A stretch of 64,000 nucleotides of DNA from Limnanthes douglasii subsp. nivea (GCA_036936605.1 JAUPFV010000001.1:153049187-153113186); one strand, 5' to 3'. Numbered from the stretch's first letter, positions 11,561 to 24,310 are shown. Numbers and translations: made by a program. Notes: generated by a model from the letters alone, not told the origin.

Positions 11561-12740
11561 TCTTATGGTTAGATCTTTATAGCCACAGTGGGAAGCCTTC
11601 TTCATCATGTAATTTGGACAAAATTACATGGGACTCATCATATCCAAGGCATCATAATAGAGGCCTGTTAAAATATTTTTTTATAGAGGACATCCCTTTA
11701 AAACTAAAAGGCCATGTGCTCTAAACTTCAACTTCTTAGTTAATACTTTGCCAATGGTCTTATTATTCTGGTTGTTATCACAAGAGCTAATGTTAACTTT
11801 TCCATCTTTAGATATATTTTTTCAGCATCTAATAAACTTTTGCTAACATAATGAACGGCGAGATGAGGGTGATTTTAAACTTCCCAAACCAAAACTGCAC
11901 TTGCGACATAGTCAGATACTCCTAAATAAATGTAAATAATTTTTCCCATCACCGGCTTGAATAAGGTTTTAGGTGAAGAAAAATGCTTCTTGATCTTAAG
12001 AAATTCCTCAACACAATTTGGAGACCAATTAATATCCTTCGCATTCCTTAAAACTTGAAAAAATGATGCGCACTTTTCTGATGCCCTGGATATAAAGTTG
12101 TTCAATGCAACCAGCCTTTAAGTCAATATTTGGACCTCATTGATGGATCGGGGAGGGTCCATAGCTAGCAATGTATTTAGTTGTGCTAGGTCGCTTGAAT
12201 CATTTTCTCACTTACAATATACCCTAAGAATATTATGGATCGTACCCCGAATATGCATTTATCCGGATTTAACTTCAACTTGATAGTTTATAAGTTAGTG
12301 AAAGTTTATTTGAGATCAAGCAAGTGATCATAATCCTCCAAAAAATTTATCAGCATATCATCGATATAAACCTCAACATTTATACCAATCTGGTTGGCAA
12401 AAGCTTTATTCACTAAATCCTGGTAAGAATCCCCAACATTTTTAAGCCGAAAGGCATTACCTTATAACAATATAACCCCTACCTACGATGAATGTAATGC
12501 GATATTGATCCTTCAGATCTATATATATCTGATTATACCCAGCAAATACATCCATGAAATATAACAACTTATTGCTAGAAGTATAGTCGATTAACTGATC
12601 TATCTGGGGGACAAAGAAAAAGAACATTCAGATTGAAAATCAATGCACATTCACCATTTGTCTCTTCAACCGAAATAACTGCACTAGAAATCTCTCTTGG
12701 ATCATATATCTTATTTGAATAGAAAGAGGAATCTAGTAAT
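11561..12740 (-). pseudogene. Reverse transcriptase and RNase H remnant of element B
   Basis: RT lies at about 12740-12110, with the active-site YIDDM intact at 12354-12368, followed by ISRASEKCASFFQVLRNAK and the start of gypsy RNase H (KPVMGKIIYIYLGVSDYVAS, VSKSLLDAEKIY). After ALVITTRIIRP the frame jumps to sequence equivalent to the far end of the second RNase H / start of integrase in element C. The rest of the first and all of the second RNase H therefore appear deleted. Frames are broken at several points. Confidence 0.75.
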
Positions 12741-13700
12741 TTTTATTCCTTCTTAGCTGCCATATTCTCCAATGCCTTTAGGGCAAGGGCAGTAACATAA
12801 TATTCTCTATTTACCTTTTGGTTACTTCGAACAACTCCCACTTGGCCTCCGACCCCGTATTTTAAACATTGGTGAACTATTGAAGGGATAACATGCATCC
12901 TTGATGATGAGGGAATAAATGACAAGAAAGAAGAATATTGGATCTTGGACCTGATGTGACTAAAGCTCAAAATGTAGAGAGAGAAAGTAAAAATAGAATA
13001 TAATAATGAATTGTCCCACCTACCAAGAATAATGGGCTCCCTTTTATAGTGGGGAAGGGTGGACCCGTTTATGTTCTGGTGGTCTTGTTTTATTTCACCC
13101 TTAGTCATTTACAAAATACTTTGTTTACAAATTGCCTTATAATAAACAATAAATACAATAATAGGCATATTTATCTCCTTTTATTTACAATTGACTCATT
13201 TTCTATTAAGATCGGCGAATTACTCCCTTATCAATTGATAGTTAAGATCTACCAAAGATGGTATTGTAAGGAGTTAGACAGTCAACCTCTACAAAAATAC
13301 TCTCATAATCTTCTTAAACAGTCATTTTCCAAGGATAGTTTCTCATTCGAATTCCCCAACCATATTAGCGGAATTTCCTATGAATCCCGTTACGGTTCTA
13401 TTTGATTAGAAAATAATGGATGGTTTTTTTTTTATCAACTTTCAAGTAGATAAAAGCATAATCTTAGCTAAGTTACCAATGTCAATCAAAATTCTTCAAA
13501 AATCTATTCCCTCAATTGTAGCCCCAATTGCCACATCGCCCTAATGTGGCCCAACGATATTTCTCAAATAATCCTCATTGAACACAATAATCGGGGCCGG
13601 ATTCTGCTAAAAATGAGTAGAAATATTTCCCTCTAATAGTGTAGTCAAGATGATTATATGTATTTTTTGAGAGAAACTTGAGGGAGCTGTCACAGTAACC
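12741..13700 (-). pseudogene. Protease region of element B
   Basis: The minus strand contains VAIGATIEG, then RILIDIGNLAKIM, then FIGNSANMVGEFE, then HQCLKYGVGGQVGVVRS. Each has a counterpart in the intact protease of element C (RRILVDTGSSANII, GFTGSATDIIGEFE, HQCLKYVVGNNVGVVQS). The catalytic D-T-G triplet reads D-I-G. Stops and frameshifts are present, so the domain is dead. Confidence 0.7.
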
Positions 13701-15422
13701 CCTTGAAAATGGTCAATGATTCAAAAAATTGACATAATTTGGAGACCTTTCATTTTGTAACATATTATATTTATCCGACTAAGATCCAGATCGGGATCTA
13801 AATATTTTGAATCCTCGTCAAACTCTTTATACTGTTCGGTAATCACCATTCTATTTTTTATTTAGGTGTCGCATCTATAACTTCTATTCGAACATTAGAT
13901 TGCCCTTCTTGAGCCCCACTCGTGTTTGGTGTTGATCAGATTCCCACTTGTACTTTGACAAAAGTGGTCAATTTCTATTTTCAATTAGAGTTTGGATATC
14001 TTGATTTAAAGCAAAGTCATTCTTGGTATCATGCCCCATATCATTATGTACTTATAGAACGTGGTGTTCTGATCTTCTCTATGATTCTGAAGAGGTGGTG
14101 GACTACGAAATTGCACAAACTTGTACGATTTTCATAAACGGTTGCAACATTTTTTATTAACTCTGCGAAATAATTAGGCTGAACCCACTGATTCCCTCTA
14201 GGCCTACATTGTTATATTTTGGGATGCTAATTAGCCCTAGACTGATTGGGCAACTTCAGTCTTTTTGTTTCTTCCATTGTAATTTGTTTCCCAATTTGGT
14301 TCAATAAACCTCCCTATGTCAAATATTTTTTCCAGGTAATTTTTTTAGCTAATTCCCCCAGTAAACTCTCATATTTAAAAGCGGTTATGGCTACTTGTTT
14401 GAAGCAGTCTAGAAAACCATCTTTAGTTTCAACAAAGTGTTTGGTATATTCGTTTAGGGTATCATCAGTGAACTGTTGACAGTGGAATATTGTATCTCTA
14501 TTTCTTCTAAGTCCTTTACTTCCCACAAATTATCTTCGGAAAGTCATCCAAAATATGTCAAAGTTTTTTATTGACCCGTGCAGAAGTCGATTATACCACT
14601 TTAAGGCACTTTATTTAAAGGTTTGAGAAAACACCTTGCACAAAAACTTATCATCATCCAAATTTATCATTAAATTTGTTGAATTACTCAAACTGATTAT
14701 CCAGATCTTCGCTTTCATCAAACTTTTCCATCTTGTATATATAAAACCTTCTAGGTAAATGACCGGATAGAATTTTGGGAGACAAATGGGATTGCCTCCA
14801 ATTATGCCTTTGGCTAAACTGGTGGTCTTCTTTGGAGGTAGCAAAGATACCTGGTTCAGATTGGTTGGAAAATTGATTAATCACTAGATGGTATAAATTG
14901 TGATCTCTAGATCCATTTACTTTATCATGGCACTTTTTTTTCTTCTCTTTATTCTTTTGGTGCTTCTTTTTACCCGAAGAATTTTGCTTATTGTGAAATC
15001 GGTTCGAACATTTGTTTGGCCAACACTTGTCATGGTGACTCTTTATCTTTTTATGATAGTGATCATTACTCGAAGAAGATGATATTATTCCAATTCAGAG
15101 GTTGAGTCTTTATTGGATCTGAAGAGCTAATAAAATCCTTGTTTATATGTTGTTTTTTAAAAGTTTGGTGTTTCTTTGGGCTATAGAGTTCACCCTCTTG
15201 CCCATTGGATTTTTTACTTTCGCTTTGAACCTTACTTTTAAAATTCAACTCAACTTCTCTTTGAGACCTTAATGCGACAATTTCCCATCGTAGTTGATCT
15301 CTCTCCTCTTGTATGAGAAGTCTTTCTTGATTTTTATCATTCGTATGAGGTGTTTGGAGTGATTCTTCGATCATGAATCCCTCTTTTTCAAGAGTAAGAT
15401 ATATATGCATCTCATAATTCAT
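13701..15422 (-). pseudogene. Gag region of element B
   Basis: Read on the minus strand from 15422. The first part (15422-15066) is polar and coiled-coil-like (EERDQLRWEIVALRSQREVE). The middle (14884-14611) matches the gag start of element C: GHLPRRFYIYKMEKFDES aligns with GQLPKRFDISKLEKYDGK. The next part (14526-14314) has RRNRDTIFHCQQ, NEYTKHFVETKDG and VAITAFKYESLLGEL, matching the retrotransposon gag domain of C. From 14246 to 13701 I see only fragments of the gag-protease junction. Confidence 0.7.
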
Positions 15423-15518
15423 GCTTCAGAGGGTTTCGAATGTGAACTTTTGCTTGTTAGGTTTAGGATTTTGTTTTACGGGTACCTTTAAATGGACCTC
15501 TCATTATGGTCGTCAATT

Positions 15519-15892
15519 TGGTGTGGATAAATATTACTCGAAAGGTTTTTTAAGAAAGTAAAAAAAAATTAGGTATAAAACAGAGAGATAATTGAGCTCC
15601 TCCAATTAATATTTAGAGTGAAAAAAATGACTTTTCGTTAAATGATTCATTTGTCATTAATGTTTTCTCATAAACTATTTACAGGCTAAACTTTAGCTTA
15701 ATGGGTCGAACCAACTTCATGTGCCAATCCCAAAGTTCAAAAACTCATATGGCCCACAAATAATAATAAAAATAAATTATTACAATAAAATAATAAAAAT
15801 AAATTATTACAATAAAATAATAAAAACAAATAACAAAAAATGAATACTGGTTTTTACTCCGATATGCCCTTTGAATATTTCTGACCTTATCA
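15519..15892 (-). repeat. 5' LTR of element B
   Basis: Pairs with 6178-6539. In element orientation it ends at 15519 next to a degraded primer-binding-like site. A TATA-like GTATAAAAC is present near 15573, but it reads on the + strand, so I do not call it a promoter for this element. The AT-rich stretch at 15760-15830 carries a local AATAATAAAAATAAATTATT repeat absent from the partner LTR. Confidence 0.8.
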
Positions 15893-15923
15893 CATATCAC
15901 CAAACAAAAATTAAATAAACACA

Positions 15924-16075
15924 CATAAAACTTACTAGGTGGGTTTAAACTTTTCATTACATATTATAAGTTTGGAGGCAAAAAGTTAAACATAAAAACA
16001 TACTAAGGTGAGAGTTAAAATTGTCATTACATATTATAAGTTTTGAGGTAGAAAATTAAACATAAAAATATATAA
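15924..16075. repeat. Tandem repeat, 67-70 bp unit, about 2.2 copies
   Basis: CATAAAA starts at 15924, 15991 and 16061. Between them the shared text CATTACATATTATAAGTTT and a GAGG block recur with a few substitutions. It lies just past the 3' end of the F-box pseudogene, between it and the LTR of element B. Confidence 0.8.
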
Positions 16076-17303
16076 TTCTGAGATCAAAGTCTCCTTCTAA
16101 ACCACCAAATCTCGACCTTCGCATACTGCAAAAAGTTGATGAGCCATAGTCCTTAAGATCAAACTTCACCAACGTGCAATAAAGTCCTAACATTTTTATA
16201 TGCTCATTACATTGGGTAAAGCATATCGGCCATCTACATAGATCAAACACGTGTATCAAAAATAAATTAGTCCAATATCCATTTAGACCATATTCATAGA
16301 TTCTCTAGCATGAATAATTAATAGATTTTTACATGTAGTCATTTGTATGGCCTACTACATAACAAATTCGTCAATGTAAAATCAATAATTGCATCCTCCT
16401 AAGATCTAACTCATCTTATGGTGGCATATGCTTGAAACTTTTGGTGGCTAACTCGAAAACCAAAAAATTGGTATTCACCCAATCAATAACTTCGCTATAA
16501 TATAACCTTACGAGATCTGGTGCTTTATCAATATTGGTTACAATTTCCTAAGGATATCCTGACTTATGCGAGTAGAGGAATAATTTAGCTCTTTGTTATC
16601 TGGAATGAGAAAAAAATTAGAGTTTTGTAATTATCGGTGGAGTCATCATTGGTGAGGGTAGAATTTATTCGATCCGCGAGTCAAACCGGTGGACTAATTA
16701 TCTAGACTAACAAGTCTTAAAGGCCCAACAATCCAACATGCGCAACAAGCCCACAAGGCCATTAGGTCCATTAGGCCCACAAGCCCATCATCACTGCAAT
16801 ATAATTAAGCTTATATTTTAGGGTTAAAGGGGAACTTTGATTTTTGGCTCGGTTCTAAAACTCTAGATGAACTCCAGTTTTTCCTTCACCAATCATAACC
16901 AAAACCAATATTCTTTTTACGTCTCTATATTTTGGGTAATTCGTTACAAACACCATTATATAGGTTTCATAAGCACACACTAACTTCATCAAGCGTGTAT
17001 ATAGAAACACAAACTAAACCGTTGCATGATGAAAACAATTCAAAATACTCATTGGTTGAAGATTTTAAAGTTTTCACTGTTGATTCATGGCCACAAAGAG
17101 ATATATCATAATCAAAATGCTTTATTGTATCACTTCGATTCTGAATCAGTTGATCATACAATTTTTTTTAAATGCAATTTAGCGAACCTTAGACTTAATA
17201 TTAAAGAACGTCATGGTTTTGATACGCACTTGAATATGCAAATAGGTTTCACCGGTATCCTTGGCATTATGTATTCGATAATGACTTGTGGTAGTGTCTT
17301 CAT
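16060..17303 (-). pseudogene. F-box protein pseudogene with F-box associated (FBA-type) domain
   Basis: The minus strand starts at an ATG (17303): MKTLPQVIIEYIMPRIPVK, then ICIFKCVSKP, then a TGA where the family has Trp (W-R-S-L), then LRFAKLHL. This is a clear F-box. Further on come FELFSSCNGLVCVSI (near 17010), NGVCNELPKI and NIGFGYDW (near 16890), then FLVFELATKSFKHMPP and ICYVVGHTNDYM of the FBA region, ending near 16060. F-box proteins of this class are substrate adaptors of SCF ubiquitin ligases. About 270 bp of unrelated sequence (near 16610-16870) splits the domain, and several stops and frameshifts are present. Apart from the insert, the length is normal for the family. Confidence 0.8.
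16610..16870. other. Insertion in the F-box pseudogene with a GGCCCA/GCCCA cluster
   Basis: The F-box reading stops after NIGFGYDW and resumes near 16600. The intervening DNA carries AGGCCCAAC, AAGCCCAC, AAGGCCATT, TAGGCCCAC and AAGCCCATC within about 80 bp, plus TTTTAGGGTTAAAG. These look like site II / telo-box promoter words, or part of an LTR-type insert. I see no gene downstream that they could serve. Boundaries are approximate. Confidence 0.45.
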
Positions 17304-17390
17304 TAGAGTTTCACTGGAAATATGACACAAATAAAACAAGAATATCAAATCATCCTTATCAACACTCTAAGATAGTTCCTGCATATGCAC

Positions 17391-17661
17391 GTTGACGGTG
17401 TAATACGTCTACACGACGGGGTAAATGAGCGTAAGACAATGACAATGACGTTTACATTGTCGACGTCGACCACGTTGGCGTTGACTAGCTAGAACACTAG
17501 TTGCTGCCAACGTAAAGAACCTTGGTAAATCTGCCAATATATAACCTACGCTAGCAGCAACCAACGTTATAGCTAGTCACTGGTAGCATGGGCAACATCA
17601 GCAGCGTAGACGCCGTTGTCATCGTCTTACGATGGCGGTGTAATGAATTTACACCGTCGGC
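17391..17661. repeat. Fold-back element (MITE-like), about 271 bp, imperfect inverted repeat
   Basis: The left arm starts GTTGACGGTGTAA and contains CGTAAGACAATGACAATG. The right arm ends TTACACCGTCGGC and contains GTTGTCATCGTCTTACG, its approximate reverse complement. The match continues inward through CTAGCTA(G/T)AAC, so nearly the whole element can fold into one long imperfect hairpin. It is richer in GC and CG than its surroundings. No coding capacity and no clear target-site duplication were seen. Confidence 0.75.
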
Positions 17662-18393
17662 ATAGAGGCATTATACCAGCAGCGTCGAAGAAAAAAAGTG
17701 AACCCAGACCCCTATTCTTGGAAAAAAAATTGTAGATTGGCCAAATAAACAACTAGTGCAATGTTAAACCACAAATCAACTACTAAAACGCTAATGTTTC
17801 ATACTAAACTCGATTCTTACGCTTAAACTAACTAATTCCAATACTTAAATTAAACCTACCAACAATCAATAATATCTTAAAATAAAACTTAAACCTTAAA
17901 CTTACTTTTTCCATTTTGCCACCGACTGATTAGGATAATGGTTTGTTGTTTGGAGATGAAATACTGATTTTTTTGCTTAAAGATGGAGTTTGAATTTTTT
18001 TTATATCTTTGAAAATGAGAGATAGAAAATGAAGATAACGTGAAGATGTGAAAAAACATAAGTTGTTTCTAAATTTTGGTAGGCTTAAAACATTATTTGA
18101 ATAAATTTAGGATTTTCAAATAAAATATTTTTGAAAAAATTAAATACACCGGTAATATTTCGTCCATATATTTAATTTGGAACTAATAGTTTTTAGTTAT
18201 AATTTTTGGTCAACCCCTTTAAAAAGTGATCAAAGTTATATAGAAAATGTTATGACAAACACATTTCAAATAATTATAAAAATAAAAAGTTCGTGGATAA
18301 AAATAAAAAGAGACGGTGGACTAATAGTTATACAAAAAAAAAAGAGTTGACAATGTTTAAAAAAAAAGACTACATACGAATGGAACTTTGTTT
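17662..18393. other. AT-rich intergenic DNA, nothing recognised
   Basis: AT-rich with homopolymer runs; no coding frame, RNA gene or repeat that I can support. Confidence 0.6.
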
Positions 18394-18577
18394 TCAATAA
18401 AGTAGACATAAATAAATAAATATCAGGGATTACTAAAAGAAAAACTAAAATTATTACGTGGAATAGTTTGTTTTCGTTTTTTTAATCAATAAAGTAGACA
18501 TAAATAAATAAATATCAGGGATTACTAAAAGAAAAACTAAAATTATTACGTGGAATAGTTTGTTTTCGTTTTTTTAA
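18394..18577. repeat. Perfect or near-perfect 92-bp tandem duplication
   Basis: TCAATAAAGTAGACATAAAT begins at 18394 and again at 18486. The following text through TTACGTGGAATAGTTTG and TTTTCGTTTTTTTAA is the same in both copies, so the duplication is recent. Confidence 0.92.
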
Positions 18578-18991
18578 GTTTCTTTTTTATCTAACAACAA
18601 TTTTATGAATATTAAAAAAACAAGAGTAGACATTTTTGCCGAGTAAATTTAACTTTTTTTTTTAAATCCCAAAAAATACCATCGCCACTACTGCCTATGG
18701 CTGGACTAAAATGTTATAACAAAAATACAAACAAATTCGCTGCTGCTCTTAAATTTAAAATAATACGAACAATATTCAAATCCACTCAATTAAAGTCTTA
18801 ATATTTAAAAAAAAAATCAAATAATATAATGTTATATTTTTATTTAAATGACTTCTATTACTTTGTACATGCAATAGATAGATGTACCTGTCATAAAATA
18901 CACTCTTAAAGGGCAACTACATTGCACGTTGCTACCAGTTGGCAAGTTGCTTAGTTGGCATAATAATAATAACAGCATGATAAACGATAGC

Positions 18992-18995
18992 ATTG

Positions 18996-19050
<55 letters not shown>
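18992..19050. repeat. (TAA)n microsatellite
   Basis: An uninterrupted run of about 17 TAA/ATA triplets. The poly-Ile ORF over it is an artefact. Confidence 0.95.
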
Positions 19051-22000
19051 TTTTGTCTCCTATGTATTTAACCGAAGCTTGCGTGATTTCATTAATATCT
19101 TTGAATCACAACGATCTTTCTCCATTATTTTTTGTTTTTAAGTTTTTCATCCACCTATTTGAGCGACTTGTATAATTGTTTAAACTATAAAAGGTAGTTA
19201 GAAAAATTTCTAACATTATGAAAGAAAAATTAACGTTCAACTAATTTTAAAAGTTATAAAAAAAATAATTCCGATTTATTTTAACAATCAGAATAAAAAA
19301 ACATTTTGGATTGTCATTCTCTTCTTAATTTTTTATTGACAGTTATCAAAATAAACAACTACCCAAATATAATATTTAAAAAAAATTGAAATTTAAAAGC
19401 ATATCAAAGTAAATTATAAAACTAGAAGAATTGATAAACATATGATATAAAAGAAATCATTTTTTTTATTTTGAAAACAATATTAATTTTAGAAAAATAT
19501 ATATTTTCGGGTGGGTATAGAAATATTAAATGTATTTAAATATATAAAATATTTTTTACAGATAGAATTTTCGGTAAAAAAATGTCACGCGAACATAACT
19601 AATCCTAAGGAGGCTTTTTGTGTGAGGCACCATCACCAGTATTTAGAGTGTCTTGACATTCAATGTATTTCATAGAAGTTGCAAAGTTTTTCCTTTTTGC
19701 AGGTATACTAATGAATTGGCTTAAGAAATAATTATTTTATATTTAACTAATCAAAGATAATCATCAGGGTCAGATACGAAAAATTTAATTATTTTACCAA
19801 AGTTGTATCGTACGTACTCAGGACTTAATTTTTTTAACTTGTCAATGACTTCCACTTTTGATGAAATATATGTATAATGAAGCTAAAATATATCTATCAC
19901 GGTCCTCCGTACAAATGAACGATTTCAAGATAAAAAATATGAATTTGTTCTAAGACTTTTGATTAATATGTATGCACTTAATCTCTTTTATTTGGTTTAT
20001 TCCCCCTTGATTTATCCAACACGTGTATAAACAACTATAATAGTCAATATGGTTTAAAATAAATAGGAATATAAATTGTCAACCTTCTCGTGAGACATGC
20101 GATATGATTACTTGTGATAAATGTATACTTAATTATCTTAAGGTTTTAATTTATTTTACTATACAATACACAAGTATGTATATCATCACTATAAAATGTA
20201 GTTACTCTATTATGTATAACTTATCCATTTTTTAATTTCTTTATTCATGAATCACCATCGTGTGTATAGATATTTTACCGTCACTTAATTTTGGTAATTT
20301 AATGTATCTCATAAATAAAGGGAAGTTGTGATGGTTGCATCTATACCAACTCATCAAACGTTTCTAATAACTTAAAATAAATTAAAACGAGGATCATAGC
20401 AAAGGTATGAAAGCAATTTTTATGGCTGAGCCAAATCTCGAACCTCTAACAACCCTTTTAACTCCATCCTAAATATTTTTTAGAATTTTTTTAGTATTTA
20501 TACTAAATTATACTTAACCTTCTTATGACCTGGAACGTAGTGCAACTAAATTATCTTTGCTAGTCACTTATGTTTTATTCATATAATATCAATATGTAAG
20601 TATATTTAGTGGTTAATGCTGACTTATTATTATTTATCAACTTTTAACGCTGACAAAAAGTTAATAACCTCATCATAACTGAACTAAGATGGAAAAGTTG
20701 AAGTTTGTAGTTAATATTGGCAATTTTACTCAAAATTACATACACAATTAAACTTTAAAACTTGATCTTATAAATATACTTATAACTGATACTCTCATAA
20801 ATCTCACCATTTCCCTTATCTGAAATCTAGTGATAACAATTCTAATATGCATCATTTTTCATATATTTTTTTAGTTTAGAAAATAAATTAAAGCACTGTA
20901 AAACTACATGTTTAGCATTATCGTTTTATTTTAGCCTCTGCACGGATTGTACCGTGACAACACATGTGTGTTTCACAATAACACAAGTTTTTCTGTACTT
21001 GTGTTACGAGAATATACATGTGTTATGCATTGTTACATCCCATAAAGCTTAGTTATCCAATAACTCATGTGGACACTAACCTTTTGTGGTAACAATCTTT
21101 TTATTTTCAGAGTTATAAACATAGTTTCTTTAATATATTAGGGTTTTTATTAATTTATAAGAATAAAAAGTCTGAAACATGAATCATGCATCATGATACA
21201 TATAAACATACAATTAATTCCCAAATCAAAACACGTATATTTCAATATCATCCAATCAGGAAATTAAACACACAGTTTTAGCACCAATTTTTACACACAA
21301 ACAAATAATAAAAGGATTTTATTTCTTACTCAAAATATGAATCATTTAAGTGAGTTAATTTCGATAGAAATACAGATATAGTAAAATAAAATTCCTAATT
21401 ACCACATGTATGACTCTGACACGAATTTTAATATATAAATATTTATGGAAACATATAGCAACGATATTTTATGTTGACAAGAATAATTAAATATGTAGTA
21501 AAAAATAATTAAACATATTAATAGTCATTCTTACAAGTACTATTTAGTCTTTAGTGGAATAAATATGCCGATAGTAAAAATGAGTAGCCAGTAAGAGAAC
21601 GAGAGGCATTGAAGTTTATAGATTTCTGATACTTGTAGATCTTTCTTTTGATTGCAAACAACTATTTATTTGGTTCTTAAATGATAAAATCCTATCGCAC
21701 CATATGGACGATCACGAATTAAGATTTATGTATTTTAGAAAGATAGGGATATATATACATACCAGTAAGATAAAACGTTCAATTATAAAGAATGAAAATG
21801 TACCTATTTTTTGCAATCTCTATTTATATTTCAGTGTTTGTGAATATATATATATATATGAGATTTATAATGGATAAGTTTTATATAATGGTTATTTATA
21901 TTATGTCTCTAATACTTACCTTAGCCCATAAGGCCCAATATCCATATAATCCTATATCTCGTGTTGGTTGTGGACCATAGTCATATTTGAATTTTAAGGT

Positions 22001-23930
22001 CCAATATCTATATTGTCATATTGACGAGCCCGCCCTCACAATCCTACAAGTATATGCACTAGATGTTCTACGAGGCTCCACTAATTACTGATTTGTCCAA
22101 TACACTTATTGTCGATTAAATTTAATTCATTTGACATATAATTGAAATAGTTTGAATACTTTGAATCTCCATGAATGAGATTTTTCATTTTAATGTATCT
22201 TTATATTAAAGCCTAAATGTCTTGGCATACCAAATTATGAGGTCAAACCACTAAAACATGCATATCTCCAAACAAATACAATAACCATTTAAAATAAAAA
22301 AATAGTATCAACCATACTATAGTATTGAAAAAGAGTTGAAGTATGCGCGGTACTTATTTTATTATTATTATATCAAGAATAAAAATATGATCAAATATTA
22401 TAATAAAATTACTAGTTAATTTGTTATAATTAGCACTGGAAATATTTAATGAAAGATAAATTTAAAGAACCATTCCTGTAATATAAGCTCCAACAGTAGT
22501 CATATTAGTATAATATAAAATTCCTTTTATGCTTGAAACTGATCAATAGTAGGATAACCTGTGAGCTAAAAAAATGCATTGAAATTGTAATCAATATCCA
22601 AAGGAATGAACAATATGTATGGTGTATACGCAAAGTGATAATCAAACATACCTTATTTTTCAAGTAAACCAATGTCGTAACCTTATTTTTCAAATAAATT
22701 AAATTTGTATATGTGTTAAGTTACAAAACAGTCAATACTTTCATATTAATCTCAATTAAAACAAAAAATATAAGAATTTTATATTTTCCATCTAAAATAT
22801 TTTGGATAATATTTGTCTTACTTCAGAAACTATAAGGTAAAAAAATACATGATAAAGTTGTATCATAAACATATATATTAAAAAAATAAACACATCGGGA
22901 TGAAAGTATTCTGGTAAAAAGTAAAAGATCAACATTAAAATTATGATTCTGACTAAAAGTGAAAACGTGATAAACTTTTCAATACGGCATATAGGTGCAT
23001 GGTAAAGTCCATACCAAAAATGCATGAACATAACATACAAAATAATGGTTATTAAAGTTTTAAAACCCCAAATAATACATCACCTAAAAATTCTTGATAT
23101 AGTATCATGCATTAATATATTTTTAGCATCCATTTCATAATATTTCTAATCATTTAATGTTTCAAAAGCAAGAATATCACGATCGTTAAATATATAATAA
23201 AATTAGAAATATGTTGCAACATAATCGAAATCTATTATTTACTAAACCTCTAGCAAAAAGTATTTTCTTGTGTATATATACAAACTCATCAACATACTGT
23301 TTAACTTTAAACATCTATTTACAAGAGACTAAAAATTTGTCAAGAAGAATGTGAACCAATATTCATATGTTTTGAACTTACTAAAATTTAGATTTTCATT
23401 TCATAATATTAATTCTAATTTAAATTTACACACGACCTTTGATGAGAAATCGTTGGACGGAAACGCCTCAATATGCAGGTTATGTTGCAAAGTATGGATG
23501 GTTTTACATCACTATATATATCCTTAATGACGATTATGTTATGTTGTAGAAGCGATTCATACGATAAATTGCATTCGAACTCTTGACAATAATGCGGAAG
23601 AGGCGGTCAATTTCACAAAAAGAGAGCTGCAAATCACAAGTCTATAACTCATTATAATCCTAGCTATCTTGGTATTATCATTGTTGGCTTAGTTATGTAC
23701 GTTATTTTTAGAGTTATTTTTATAGGTTTTGTTTGTGTTGTGGTTTGTTAGTATGTTTCGGGAAGTTGTATAACATAGCATTTTGTTTGCTGATGAACAT
23801 GTATGTTATATAACATAAGTTTGATTATTTATGTTGTAATTTTGCATTGTATTGATCTTAATATGAATTGATTTTTATTATTATTTGCAATCGGCAAATT
23901 CTATATGGAGGTTTCATTACAAATGAATAA
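19051..23930. other. AT-rich intergenic DNA, mostly unrecognised
   Basis: About 4.9 kb with no coding frame I can support. The short ORFs are AT-rich and look random. One inverted repeat is listed separately (20946-21050). Around 21915-22060 there is a block with AAGGCCCAAT and GAGCCCGCCC that could be an old LTR fragment, but I found no partner. Confidence 0.5.
20946..21050. repeat. Imperfect inverted repeat / small fold-back
   Basis: The core is a 9-bp stem, AACACAAGT (20980-20988) and ACTTGTGTT (20997-21005), with an 8-base loop. It extends outward imperfectly: ACAACACATGTG on the left pairs roughly with ACATGTGTTATGC on the right. No coding sequence. Confidence 0.55.
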
Positions 23931-23934
23931 GGTT

Positions 23935-24310
23935 ATGGTATTTTTATGCCTTGCAACCGCTGGTGCGGAACACTCACACTTCCGGTTAGGAAATTCCACA
24001 CGGGCAGGAGAGTTCCCTACCAGCATTTGAAAAATTCTCCACCGGTGTGGTAGCCAGAAAAAAAGAATTAAAATTTTAAATTTTGGTTTCCTTTCCCGGT
24101 AGTGCGATTATTCTCCACCGTCGGTTAGGAAATTCTAAACCGATAAGAGAGTTTTCCATTAGGGGTTAAAAATTTCACCCGCGCCAGTTGGATGCCCACT
24201 AATCTAATGAGGTTCATTCTGGATGGTTCCCACCGCCAACTAGAAAATTACTCGTCGATGATTTAGAAATTCTCAACCGCCGGTGCGAAGGTCCATTACT
24301 AGGATTTAGG
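23935..24310. repeat. Subterminal repeat-rich block of MULE 2 (left end)
   Basis: Repeated words such as GGTTAGGAAATTC (near 23980 and 24122), ATTCTCCACCG, and CCGCTGGTGCGGAAC versus CCGCCGGTGCGAAGG occur in a block clearly richer in GC than the flanks. It looks like transposon end sequence rather than a gene. Confidence 0.5.

Larger units (their letters stand above)
6178..15892 (-). mobile_element. LTR retrotransposon B, Ty3/gypsy Tat-like lineage, complete ends, coding degraded
   Basis: Two matching LTRs (6178-6539 and 15519-15892) flank a body whose gag, PR, RT, RNase H and IN remnants all read on the minus strand from right to left. An antisense ORF (+ strand) and a 47-bp tandem array lie between IN and the 3' LTR. 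That layout (gag-PR-RT-RH-IN, array, antisense ORF, LTR) is shared with element C. A degraded primer-binding-like stretch (AATTGACGACC on the minus strand) abuts the 5' LTR. I found no clear 5-bp target-site duplication. The stretches 6540-7060, 9728-9844 and 10431-10898 hold no coding sequence I can support. All frames are broken. Confidence 0.8.

Noticed and set aside
16720..16830. Promoter of a functional host gene
   Set aside because: The GGCCCA cluster has no intact gene on either side; the flanking sequence is an F-box pseudogene.
18929..19141. ORF with a poly-Ile run
   Set aside because: Translation of the (TAA)n microsatellite.
20425..20465. SINE or tRNA fragment (CTCGAACCTC)
   Set aside because: A box-B-like word only; no matching box A at the right distance and no flanking duplication.
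22505..23040. Hydrophobic minus-strand ORFs (membrane-like)
   Set aside because: AT-rich DNA translates to Phe/Ile/Leu-rich text by chance; no start context or homology.
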